Notes under the pieces: generated by a model
What the model was told of the DNA's origin: nothing
The model's database searches: none
What the model saw: only the letters and a program-made list of their open reading frames with translations
Shown: positions 28,045 to 36,630 of the stretch, in pieces
Layout of the letters: every line of letters begins with the position of its first letter
How positions within the stretch are numbered: the first letter of the stretch is position 1
Translations under genes and position numbers: made by a program
Assembly: GCA_016712565.1 (NCBI GenBank)
Contig: JADJQU010000005.1
Span: 248,001 to 312,000, forward strand
Source of the DNA: Planctomycetota bacterium
GTDB lineage: Bacteria; Planctomycetota; UBA1135; GCA-002686595
Reading direction: 5' to 3'
Length of the DNA: 64,000 nucleotides

Positions 28045-28841
28045 ACGGGGCTCCGTCCTGGCGTCCGGCGCGCACGGACGACGGTTCGTGGACGCTTCTG
28101 CATCCACTGCACGGAGAGGCGTGCCACAGCCTCGCGGGTGCCCTGACCCAGGCCCGCGAGCGCTACGCTTCCCAGATCGCGGCCCGTGCCGCGGACGGGC
28201 TCGCGGGCGGGCGCCTGCGGCTGCTCGACATCGGCACCGGGCTCGCGCTCAACCTCTCGGCGGCCCTCGAAGCCTGCGAGTCCCAGGGGCTCGCCCTCGA
28301 GGCCGTCAGCCTCGAATGGGACCTCGAGGTGCCCCGGTCCGCGCTGCTCCTGGCCCGCGAACACGGACCGGCCTCTCCAGCCCACGCTCGGGTGCTCGCC
28401 GCCCTGGAGCGCGTCCTCGCGGCGGCTGCGGAGGGGGCCCCCGAGCTTCCGCTGGAAATCGCCACCCTGGCGGGCCACGGAGCCTCCACCCTGCGCCTCG
28501 TGGCCGGGGATGCCCGCGCGACCCTCCCGGCCCTGGATCCCGGGCTCGCCTTCGACGTCGTGTTCCTGGATCCCTTCTCGCCGCGGGTGGATCCGCCGTT
28601 GTGGGAGGAGCCCTTCCTCGCCGAGGTGGCGCGGCGCATGGCGCCCCTGGCGCGGCTCTCCACCTACACGACCTCCATGCGCGTGCGCAGCGGTCTGGTC
28701 CGCGCCGGCCTGGCGGTGGGTGCCGGCCCCCGGGTGGGCCGCAAGGCCGAAGGCACCCTGGCTTCCCGGGGGACCGTGCCGCCGCTCGCGGGCCGCATCC
28801 AAAGGCGGCTCGAGCGGGCGCGGCTGCGGCCAGCGCCGTAG
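28041..28841 (+). CDS. MnmC1-like SAM-dependent methyltransferase
   Basis: 266 residues from a GTG overlapping the sucD stop by 4 nt. Resembles the methyltransferase half of MnmC (DUF752), which finishes mnm5s2U34 in tRNA. Visible are LLHPLHGEACHSLAGAL (compare the MnmC Y..HG..EA block), the SAM-binding strand LRLLDIGTGLALNL, FDVVFLDPFSPRVDPPLW (the D-x-F-x-P catalytic loop), and the C-terminal VRSGLVRAGLAVGAGP and GRKAEG motifs. The FAD oxidase half of MnmC is absent, as in other stand-alone MnmC1 proteins. Presence of mnmG and mnmA in the window supports the role; another substrate is possible. Confidence 0.75.
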   Translation: MNGAPSWRPARTDDGSWTLLHPLHGEACHSLAGALTQARERYASQIAARAADGLAGGRLRLLDIGTGLALNLSAALEACESQGLALEAVSLEWDLEVPRSALLLAREHGPASPAHARVLAALERVLAAAAEGAPELPLEIATLAGHGASTLRLVAGDARATLPALDPGLAFDVVFLDPFSPRVDPPLWEEPFLAEVARRMAPLARLSTYTTSMRVRSGLVRAGLAVGAGPRVGRKAEGTLASRGTVPPLAGRIQRRLERARLRPAP

Positions 28842-28989
28842 TCGGGCGCGACTCCGAGCGACCCGCGGGCGATGCCCTTCCACCCGGGGCGGCCGAGGAT
28901 CGGGTCCGCACGGACGCCGCGGGGGGCCCGCCAGGGCTCGGAATGGGTCAAAAATCATGCCCGGGCGAGCGTTGCCGGGCCCCGGGTTC

Positions 28990-28995
28990 TACAAT
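28990..28995 (+). promoter_or_regulatory. Candidate -10 element for tatA
   Basis: TACAAT at 28990-28995, followed by CCCCC, 68 nt before the tatA ATG. No good -35 at 16-18 nt spacing (TTGCCG is only 12 nt upstream). It sits in the 222-nt gap after the MnmC1-like gene. Confidence 0.4.
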
Positions 28996-29063
28996 CCCCC
29001 GGAAACGACCGTGGCACCCGAGGTGGCATTCACCCCCGGTCCCGCGGCAGGATTGTCCATCCC

Positions 29064-29234
29064 ATGTTCACCTTCGCAGCTCTCGGCCCCACCGAGTGGA
29101 TCGTCATCCTCCTGGTCGTGGTCCTGTTGTTCGGGGCCCGCAAGCTGCCCGAGCTGGCTCGGTCGATCGGGTCGTCGATCACCGAGTTCAAGAAGGGCAT
29201 GAAGAGCGAGGACGAATCCAAGAAGCAGCCCTGA
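29064..29234 (+). CDS. tatA: Twin-arginine translocase subunit TatA/TatE
   Basis: 56 residues. A short membrane helix (TEWIVILLVVVLLFG, about 10-24) is followed by the amphipathic helix ARKLPELARSIGSSITEFKK and a charged tail, the standard TatA layout. It oligomerises to form the pore for folded Tat substrates. ATG 29064. TatB and TatC are not in the window; mobA, which serves a Tat-exported cofactor class, follows 97 nt later, but that link is only suggestive. Confidence 0.93.
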   Translation: MFTFAALGPTEWIVILLVVVLLFGARKLPELARSIGSSITEFKKGMKSEDESKKQP

Positions 29235-29331
29235 GGGGCAACGCCGCCTTGGACCGCGTCTCCTGGGGCGACCCGGGGCGTCCCGGGCCGGCCCCCGCGC
29301 TGCCTGCCCAGGGTCCTCCACGATCCACCCG

Positions 29332-29967
29332 ATGGTCATGTCCGAAGAACGCCCGGAGGCGCGCGCGCCCGCGAGGAGCACGGTCTCGGCCGCGATCTTT
29401 TGCGGCGGCCGCAGCGCGCGCATGGGGGTCGACAAGGCCCTGCTCGTGGACGCCGAGGGACGCACGCTCCTGGAGCGGGCCCGGGACCTGCTCGGGCCCC
29501 TGGCGGGGGAGGTGGTCCTCTGCTGCGGTTCAAAGGCTCGCTATGGGAACCTGGGCCTGCCCCTGGTGCTCGACCGCCGGGAGGACGGCGGGCCCCTCGC
29601 GGGCCTGGAGGCCGCGCTCCTGCACACCACGGCCCGGCGCGTGATCGTGCTCGCCTGCGACATGCCCCTGGCCACGGCCGAGGTGCTCTCCGGATTGCTG
29701 GCGGAGGCCGAATCCCGCGACCTCGACGCCTGCCTGCTGGCCACGCCCGCGGGCGTCGAGCCCCTGTGCGGGGTCTACTCGCGCGACTGCCTCGGGCCCG
29801 TTCGCGAGGCCCTCGACCTCGGACGCAGGCGCATGACTTCCTTCCACGACCTTCCGTGCGCCGGCCGGCCGCTGGCCGTGGCGGCCATCCCCGCGCGCGA
29901 CGCCGACTCGGCGCGCAACCTGAACACCCCGGCCGACTGGGCCCACTTCCAGCAGGGATCGCGATGA
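29332..29967 (+). CDS. mobA: Molybdenum cofactor guanylyltransferase
   Basis: Attaches GMP from GTP to molybdopterin to make the MGD cofactor. The nucleotide-binding motif is CGGRSARMGVDKALL (about 24-38). The conserved DRREDGGPLAGLEAAL, the metal-binding ACDMPL and the late NLNTPADW complete the family. 211 residues; two in-frame ATGs lie at 29332 and 29338. The stop overlaps the ATG of the prenyl synthase by 4 nt. Confidence 0.92.
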   Translation: MVMSEERPEARAPARSTVSAAIFCGGRSARMGVDKALLVDAEGRTLLERARDLLGPLAGEVVLCCGSKARYGNLGLPLVLDRREDGGPLAGLEAALLHTTARRVIVLACDMPLATAEVLSGLLAEAESRDLDACLLATPAGVEPLCGVYSRDCLGPVREALDLGRRRMTSFHDLPCAGRPLAVAAIPARDADSARNLNTPADWAHFQQGSR

Positions 29968-30947
29968 GCCACGAATCGACGCTGCTCGCGCTGTTGAAGC
30001 CGGTGCAGCCCGGGCTCGCGCGCATGCGCGAGGTGCTCGGCCTGCAGATCGCCGATGCGTCGCCCGCCGTGCGCGACATGACCGACCACGTCTCGCGCTT
30101 CCAGGGCAAGCAACTGCGCGGGGCCCTGGTGCTCCTGGTGGGCGAGGCCACCGGCAACTCCACCGACGAGCACTCCACCATCGCCGCGATCGTGGAGATG
30201 ATCCACCTCGCCACGCTGGTGCACGACGACATCCTGGACGGGGCCAAGGTGCGCCGCAAGGTGGCCTGCGTCCACTCGCGCTGGGACAACCAGGTGGCCG
30301 TGCTGCTGGGGGATTTCCTCTACGCGCGGGCCTTCGCCCTGTCGACCGACCTGTCGTCGCGCATGTGCTCGCGGCTCCTGTCGGAGACCACGCGCCGGAT
30401 CTGCGTGGGGGAGATCGAGCAGGCCACCCGGCGCTACGATTTCGAGTTGTCCGAGGCGCGCTACGAGGCCATCGCGGGAGCCAAGACGGCAACCCTGTAC
30501 GCGGCCGCCTGCGAGCTGGGGGCGCGCTACCCGGCGGGCAACGAGGAGCTGGGCGCCGCGCTGCGGGCCTTCGGCTGGGAGCTGGGCCTGTCGTTCCAGA
30601 TCGTCGACGACTGCCTGGATCTCGTGGCGGAGGAGGGCGAACTGGGCAAGAGCGCCGGCACCGACGTGGCGGACGGCAAGGTGACCCTGCCCGTGCTGTA
30701 CACCTACCGCAATGCCGACGAGGGCATGCGCGGGCGGATCCGCGACATCTACACGCGGCCCGGATTGGAGAACCGGGCCAGGCACCTGCGGGAGGAGTGC
30801 GACCTGCAGCAGGGCCTCGACTACGCCCAGGCCCGCGCCTCGGCGCTGATCGAGAGCGCCCGCGCCCGTCTGGCCAGGCTCCCCGAGGGCGCGGCACGCA
30901 GGTCCCTGGAGGCCCTGACCGGTTTCGTCCTGGCGCGTCGCTGGTAG
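29964..30947 (+). CDS. trans-Polyprenyl diphosphate synthase
   Basis: Head-to-tail condensation of isopentenyl diphosphate onto an allylic primer, making the side chain of a quinone or a similar carrier. First Asp-rich motif DDILD at 88-92 with the Arg pair DGAKVRRKV, second motif DDCLD at 215-219, and the binding stretch FQGKQLRGALVLL. 327 residues, typical of IspB/HepT-type long-chain enzymes. Translation is coupled to mobA (ATGA). Chain length cannot be predicted reliably from the sequence. Confidence 0.92.
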   Translation: MSHESTLLALLKPVQPGLARMREVLGLQIADASPAVRDMTDHVSRFQGKQLRGALVLLVGEATGNSTDEHSTIAAIVEMIHLATLVHDDILDGAKVRRKVACVHSRWDNQVAVLLGDFLYARAFALSTDLSSRMCSRLLSETTRRICVGEIEQATRRYDFELSEARYEAIAGAKTATLYAAACELGARYPAGNEELGAALRAFGWELGLSFQIVDDCLDLVAEEGELGKSAGTDVADGKVTLPVLYTYRNADEGMRGRIRDIYTRPGLENRARHLREECDLQQGLDYAQARASALIESARARLARLPEGAARRSLEALTGFVLARRW

Positions 30948-31000
30948 GCCTTTCCGGGCGCCAGCTCCAGGGCCGGAGCCGCCCCCCGGGCGCGATCACC

Positions 31001-33549
31001 GTGCAGTCACAAGCAAGCCAGAACCCGGGTGCGACTTTCCGCTGGGGCTTCGCCAGCTCCGGGGCGACCGTGCTGGCATTGCTCGTGGTGGGCCAGGTGG
31101 CCGGCGGCCTCTGGGCCGCCTGGCCGCCCCTGCGGGCGCTGCTGGACCGCCTGGGCGCCTTCTCCGGCGCCGGCCCGTGGAAGCCCGGCGACGGCGGAGT
31201 GCTGGGCGCCATGCTGCCGCGGGACTGGCTGTTCGGCGCGTTCCTGCTCTCGGCCGCGGCCGTGCTGTGGCTGAACCGCCAGGGGATCCTGCGTTTCCTG
31301 CGTGCCATGCAGACCGCCGTGTCCCTGATCGCGATCGCCATCCTGGCGGTGTTGGCGGGCGTGCTGGTGCCCCAGATCGAGAACTTCGAGGACCCCGAGC
31401 AGCGGGTCACCGCCGCGAACCACGCCGAGGAACTGGAGAAGTTCCGCTGGGCCGAGGGCTACTTCCTCTACCACCTGACCCACCTGTACGGCATCGGCCT
31501 CCCCGGGGGCGAGCTCCCCGCCCAGGCGTTGGAGGGGCTGGAGCGCTTCGGCCGCGTCTACGGCGCGGAGGAACAGAAGAACCGGCGCGTGCTGATGGGG
31601 AAGCCTCCTGGGCGGCGAGCAGAAGACGCGCGAGATCGGGCAGTTCATCGAGCGCCATCGCGGGGCCCTGGACCGTGCCTTCGCCGTGTGCACGGCCCTG
31701 GAATTGAACCGCACCTACAAGTCGGCCTGGTTCGCGACCCTGATGGCGCTGCTCGCCGCGGGCCTCTTGGCCAACACGTTTCGCTACCCCTGGCGCGTGC
31801 TGCTTTCGGTGGAGAAGGCGGGCTACTTCGTCACGCACGTGGGCATGCTGACCCTGCTCACGGGAGGGCTGGTCTCCAACCTGTTCACGGATCGCGGCAT
31901 CCTGGAATTGCGCCTCGGCGATCCCCCCCAGGACACGTACTACCGCCACTACCGCCTGGACAAGCTCATGCGCATGCCCTTCGCGGTGGGCCTGGAGCAT
32001 TTCGCGCGCAAGGAATGGAAGGCCATCGACGTGGCCTTCCTGCAGGAGGGTTTTCGCACGCGGCCGCCCCGCTACACCGTCTGGCCGGGCCGGCGCATTC
32101 CCTTGGACTGGCAGCCGGCCGCCGAGGGAGGGCAGGCGGGACCGCCCTTGCCGCGCCTCGAACTCGTGGTTCGCGAGGTCCACGACCACGCCCGAGTCGC
32201 CCGCGCGAGCTTCCGCGAGGGAGACGGGTCGGACGGCGCCGGCCCCTTCGCCGTGGTCCAGTTCGATGCTCCCAAGGTCCCTGGACGCCGCGCCCGTGCC
32301 GCGGAGACGCCGACTCGACAGGCACGGAAGCCCCCGGGGCGCCCACGGAAGAGCGCGGCCCGCTGGTGATGGCTCCCGATTTTTCGCGGGAACCCTGGAG
32401 CGACCCCGCGGGCCGTTTTCGTCTGGCGGTGGCCCAGGGCGTCTCTCCCTCCAGCGTGTTCCCGACCGACGGCGATCTCTCGTTCGGCACCCTGGACGTG
32501 GACGTGCTCGGGGCCGGACTCGAGGCGCCGGTCTCCCTGCGGGTGAAGGTGGGCGACCTGTGCCAGCTCTCCGGCGGATGGCGACTGGCGGTTCGAGGGG
32601 CCACGCGCGACTTCCAGACCGGGAGGGATTCCCTGGATGGCGGGCCCGGGGACCCGCGTCCCCTGCAGGAGCAACCGGACGGCTTTCGGGCCGTCTGGGT
32701 GGACGTGATCCCCCCCGGAGATGGGGAGAGCGAACGGCGGCTGGTCAGCGAGGACGTCGATCCCCTGGAGTACGGCCTGCAGTCGGGGTTCAAGCACAAG
32801 GACGTGGTCGTGCGCCTGCGCTGGGACCGCTGGAGCGAGCCGGGCGCGCCGCGCTTCGTGTTCACCTGGGAGGATCGCAGGGGGGGATGCTCACCTCCCA
32901 GGACGGGGCCGCCGCCCCGGTGGCCCTGGGTCAGGAGTTGGACCTGCCCGGAGACACTCGGCTGGTGCTCACGGACCTGTTCCTGCGGGCGCGGCCCGAT
33001 GTGGAGCTGGAATTCCCCGCCGGCCAGTTGGATCCCGACGGCTTCGACCCCTCGTTCTACGCCGCGGGCGCGCGCGGGCTGGTGCTGGACGTGGTGCATT
33101 TCCCGGGCACGCCGGAAGAGCGCGTGGAGACCCTGCGCATGGCCTCGATCCCCGATTCGCCGGTGGACCTGTGGAAGTCCCCGGACGGCCGCCTGGGGAT
33201 CCGCTTCCTCGAGAACCTCGAGGGCTTTCCCGCCGATTGGCGCAGCGTGCTCACGATCCACGAGCGCGACGGGGACGGAGAATTCAAGGCCGTGGACCGC
33301 GGCACGAAGAAGCAGCGCGAGATTCGCGTCAACGACTACTTTCGCCATCGCGGGTACCGCTTCTTCCAGACCAATGCGGACCCCAAGGACCCGACCTACT
33401 CGGGCATCGGCGTGGTCTACGATCCAGGCATCGAAATCGTGCTGGCGGGGATGTACACGATCATCCTGGGCACCGTGCTAGCCTTCCTCGTGCGTCCCGT
33501 GGCGCGCGCCCGCCGCAAGGCCGCCTCCGCCGCGGGAGCCCATCCATGA
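31001..33549 (+). CDS. resB: ResB-type cytochrome c biogenesis protein, three net frame breaks
   Basis: System II cytochrome c maturation: with CcsB it moves and holds heme for attachment to apocytochromes outside the membrane. From GTG 31001, coding runs in one frame (helices VLALLVVGQVAGGLWAAW and TAVSLIAIAILAVLAGVLV) to about 31600, switches frame (AGLLANTFRYPWRVLLSVEK, THVGMLTLLTGGLVSNLF), switches again between about 32270 and 32330 (PLVMAPDFSREPW) and once more in a G7 run at 32880-32886 (MLTSQDGAAAPVALG to the stop). The end, VNDYFRHRGYRFFQTN and GMYTIILGTVLAFLV, is typical ResB. About 849 codons in total, longer than most ResB. As written it cannot be translated whole. Confidence 0.8.
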
Positions 33550-34676
33550 ACTTCACCACCTGGACCTCCCTCGAGTGGCTCGAGGTCGCCGACGGCTTCT
33601 CACTGCTCGTGGCCCTGCTCTCGGTGGCTTCCCTCGCGGCCCACTGGCGCGCGGGACTTCGCGGCGCGGAGAGCCACGTCTGGTCGCGCATGTCGGTGGC
33701 GGCCCTGGGGGCGGCGCTCACGGCACTCGCCTGCGCCGTGGGCCTGCGCTGGGTCGAGGTGGACCATTTCCCCAGCCAGAACATGCACGAGGTGCTGGTG
33801 ATGTTCACCAGCGCCCTGGTGCTCTCGATGCTCGTGCTGCACTTCGCCCTGGGGCTCCACCGCCGCGGCGCGGGCTGGGCCATGCTCGACGATGCCCTGA
33901 TGCTGTTCGTCAGCCTGGGCGCCTACGCCTGCCACGCCTACCTGCGTTCGCTCAATACGGCCCAGCGCGATCTGCCGCCCGCCCTGCAGTCGAACTGGTT
34001 CCCGCCGCACCTTTCGTGCCTGATCTTCAGCTACGCGACCCTGGGCATCGCGGCCCTGATCGCCATCGTCTACTTCGCCCTGCGCTTCTGGAGCGGCGTG
34101 CACAGCGGCGGCTGGTCGGTGCGCTCCCAGCTCCTGATCCTGGCGGGCATGTGCCTCCTGCCCTTCGCGCAACTGGTCACCCTTCCGGTGCTGGTCCTCG
34201 TGGGGCTCGTGTTCCTCGTGCTGCGAGCCACGGGACGCCTGCCCTCGCGGGAGCGCATCGCGGGGCTGGAGCGTTCCCTCGACGACGTGAGTTTTCGCGC
34301 CTTCTCCGTGGGCATGCCCTTCCTGACGGCGGGGCTGTGGATGGGGGCCTTCTGGGCCCAGGAGGCCTGGGCCAACTACTGGGGTTGGGATTCGAAGGAG
34401 AATTCGGCCTTGATCACCTGGCTGATCTACGTGCTCTACCTGCATCTGAGGCTCTTGGGCGGCTACCGTGGCGAGAAGGCCATGGCCGTGCTGGCGGGCG
34501 GGGCCTTGAGCGTGTTCATGACCTTCCAGGTGTTCGGCTACCTGCCGGACAGTCAAAAGAGCCTGCACCGCTACACCGACGACGGCGTCAAGCCCCGCGA
34601 GGGCATGAGCGGCGGGGCGGAGGCCGAATCGGCTCAGGTTCAACCCGCCCATCCGGGCCAGGAGACGACGCGATGA
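33546..34676 (+). CDS. ccsB: Cytochrome c biogenesis protein CcsB (CcsA family)
   Basis: Polytopic heme-handling partner of ResB in system II. About eight membrane helices. The tryptophan-rich heme motif WANYWGWDSKENSALITW is at residues 275-292. Conserved His residues occur in QNMHEVLVMF, FPPHLSCLIFSY and near the C-terminus (LYLHLRL). 376 residues from ATG 33546, overlapping the resB TGA. The C-terminal 30 residues are hydrophilic and poorly conserved in type. folD begins on the last bases of this gene. Confidence 0.92.
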   Translation: MNFTTWTSLEWLEVADGFSLLVALLSVASLAAHWRAGLRGAESHVWSRMSVAALGAALTALACAVGLRWVEVDHFPSQNMHEVLVMFTSALVLSMLVLHFALGLHRRGAGWAMLDDALMLFVSLGAYACHAYLRSLNTAQRDLPPALQSNWFPPHLSCLIFSYATLGIAALIAIVYFALRFWSGVHSGGWSVRSQLLILAGMCLLPFAQLVTLPVLVLVGLVFLVLRATGRLPSRERIAGLERSLDDVSFRAFSVGMPFLTAGLWMGAFWAQEAWANYWGWDSKENSALITWLIYVLYLHLRLLGGYRGEKAMAVLAGGALSVFMTFQVFGYLPDSQKSLHRYTDDGVKPREGMSGGAEAESAQVQPAHPGQETTR

Positions 34677-35566
34677 GTGCTTCGATCATCGATGGCAAGG
34701 CCACCGCGGCGGCTGTGCGCACGCTGGTGCGCGAGGCGGCGACGCGGCTTGCGGCCCGCGGCGCGCGGCCGGGGCTCTCGGTGGTGCTCGTGGGCGAGGA
34801 CCCGGCCAGTCAGGTCTACGTGCGCAACAAGGACCGTGCCGCCACCGAGGCGGGCTTCGAGGTGCGCACGCAGAAGCTCCCGGCCAGCCCCTCCCAGGCG
34901 GAACTCGAACGCGTGGTCGAGGGCCTCAACGCCGACCCCGACGTGCATGGGATCCTGGTGCACCTGCCCTTGCCCAAGGGGCTCGACGCCGGCCGCATCG
35001 TGCGCGCCCTCGACCCCAGGAAGGACGTGGACGGCCTGCACCCGGAGAACGTGGCCGCGCTGATCATGGGCACGCCGGGGCTCTATCCCTGCACCCCCGC
35101 GGGCTGCATCGAATTGTGCGACCGCCACGGGGTGAAGCTCGAGGGGCAGCGCGTGGTGGTGATCGGCCGCTCCATGCTGGTGGGCAAGCCCGTGTCCCTG
35201 ATGGCGCTGGCGCGCAACGCCACGGTGACCCTGGCCCACTCGCGCACCCGGGACCTCGCCGCCGTGGTGCGCGAGGCCGACGTGTTGATCGCCGCCGTGG
35301 GCGTGCCCCGCCTGGTGCGCGGCCCCTGGCTCAAGGACGGCGTGGTGGTGCTGGACGTGGGCATGAACCGGCTCCCGGACGGCAAGCTGGTGGGGGACGT
35401 GGCCTTCGAGGAAGCAGCGGAGCGCGCGGCCTGGATCACTCCGGTTCCGGGGGGCGTCGGGCCGATGACCATCGCCATGCTGCTCGCGAACACCGCCCGG
35501 GCCTGCGCCTTGCAGCGCAACCTGCCCCTGGAGCCCGCCCTCCCGGGGACCCTCCTCGCGCGATGA
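34673..35566 (+). CDS. folD: Methylenetetrahydrofolate dehydrogenase/cyclohydrolase
   Basis: Bifunctional FolD interconverts 5,10-methylene- and 10-formyl-tetrahydrofolate. Signatures are VYVRNKDRAATEAGF (with the catalytic Lys of Y-x-x-x-K), HGILVHLPLPKGLD, PRKDVDGLHPEN and VIGRSMLVGKPVSLMAL for the NADP fold, ending TPVPGGVGPMTIAMLLANT. 297 residues. ATG 34673 overlaps the ccsB stop, an odd pairing of folate and heme genes that probably reflects a growth-linked operon. Confidence 0.96.
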   Translation: MSASIIDGKATAAAVRTLVREAATRLAARGARPGLSVVLVGEDPASQVYVRNKDRAATEAGFEVRTQKLPASPSQAELERVVEGLNADPDVHGILVHLPLPKGLDAGRIVRALDPRKDVDGLHPENVAALIMGTPGLYPCTPAGCIELCDRHGVKLEGQRVVVIGRSMLVGKPVSLMALARNATVTLAHSRTRDLAAVVREADVLIAAVGVPRLVRGPWLKDGVVVLDVGMNRLPDGKLVGDVAFEEAAERAAWITPVPGGVGPMTIAMLLANTARACALQRNLPLEPALPGTLLAR

Positions 35567-36390
35567 GGCCCGTGGCGGATCCAGGCGACCCCGCGGGCTT
35601 CGTGCCGTACGAGGCCGAGGGAGGCTCGTACTTTTCCAGCGTGACGAAGAAGCTCCTGTGGGCCAACGGGATCTGTTTCCTGGCGACCTTTCTCCTGACT
35701 CGCTTCGCCCCGGAAGTCGGCGCGCCCCTCTACGACTGGCTGGCCCTGGCTCCGGACACCTGGTACGAGGGTTTTCCCGCGCTCTGGCAACTCGTCACCT
35801 ACGGCTTCCTGCATGCGCTCGGCTCGCCGACGCACCTCTTGTTCAACCTGCTGGCGCTGTACTTCTTCGGCACCATGCTGGAGGGGATGGTGGGGCCCCG
35901 GCGCTTCGCCGTGCAGTACTTCGCCGCCCTGGCCTTCGGCGGCGTGGTGCACCTGTTGGCCGCCCTGGCCATGGCGGGCCACCCGCCCGTGGTGGGCGCC
36001 TCCGGGGCGGTGCTCTACACCGTGATCGCCTGCGCGGTCCTGCAGCCGAACGCGCGCGTGCTGTTCTTCTTCGTGCCGCTGCAGTTGAAGATCATGGCCC
36101 TGATCCTGGTGGGCCTCGACCTGTTCTCCCTGCTGGGCAAGGACCAGCGCACGGCCTCGGACGTGCACCTCGCGGGGGCGGCCCTGGGATTCCTGGCGGC
36201 CAAGCTGGGCTGGGTCTGGTTCGATCCCGGGGCGTGGTGGGAGAGGCGTGCGGAGCATCGCGCCCGGGAGGCCCAGGTCTCCGACGAGGCGCGTCTGGAC
36301 CAGCTGCTCGATCGCATCCACCGCGAGGGAATCCACGCCCTCTCCCAGCGCGAGAAGGACTTCCTGGCCCGGATGTCCAAGCGTCGTTGA
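35563..36390 (+). CDS. Rhomboid-family intramembrane serine protease
   Basis: Six-helix rhomboid core: the HLLFNLLALYFFG helix (H-x-x-x-N), catalytic Ser147 in VVGASGAVLY and catalytic His202 in SDVHLAGAALGFL. These form the Ser-His dyad that cleaves transmembrane substrates. 275 residues; the C-terminal 55 are a cytoplasmic tail (EARLDQLLDRIHREGIHALS, then REKDFL) resembling the helical tail of the DUF6576 type. ATG 35563 overlaps the folD stop (ATGA). Substrate unknown. Confidence 0.88.
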   Translation: MRPVADPGDPAGFVPYEAEGGSYFSSVTKKLLWANGICFLATFLLTRFAPEVGAPLYDWLALAPDTWYEGFPALWQLVTYGFLHALGSPTHLLFNLLALYFFGTMLEGMVGPRRFAVQYFAALAFGGVVHLLAALAMAGHPPVVGASGAVLYTVIACAVLQPNARVLFFFVPLQLKIMALILVGLDLFSLLGKDQRTASDVHLAGAALGFLAAKLGWVWFDPGAWWERRAEHRAREAQVSDEARLDQLLDRIHREGIHALSQREKDFLARMSKRR

Positions 36391-36630
36391 GGGGCGGCGC
36401 GGGCCGTCCAGGCCCCGGGAATCGAGGGTTGGGTCCGGGGCGGCCTCCCTGGGGATTTTCCCGCACAGGCGGGCGGCGGTCTTTCGGGCCACGGACGCGC
36501 GGCTCCCCGGGCGGGGGCCGTGTAGCTCGCGCCCGGGGCGCTGGCTAGACTCTCTGGCGGTGACCCGCCCCAGGCGACGCGATCCTCTTCCCGCGGGTCC
36601 CAGGGCGGCTTCCCCGGCCGCGCATCGACC

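Noticed and set aside
30365..31000. Upstream part of the first resB frame inside the prenyl synthase gene
   Set aside because: Out-of-frame shadow of the synthase; ResB-like sequence begins at GTG 31001.
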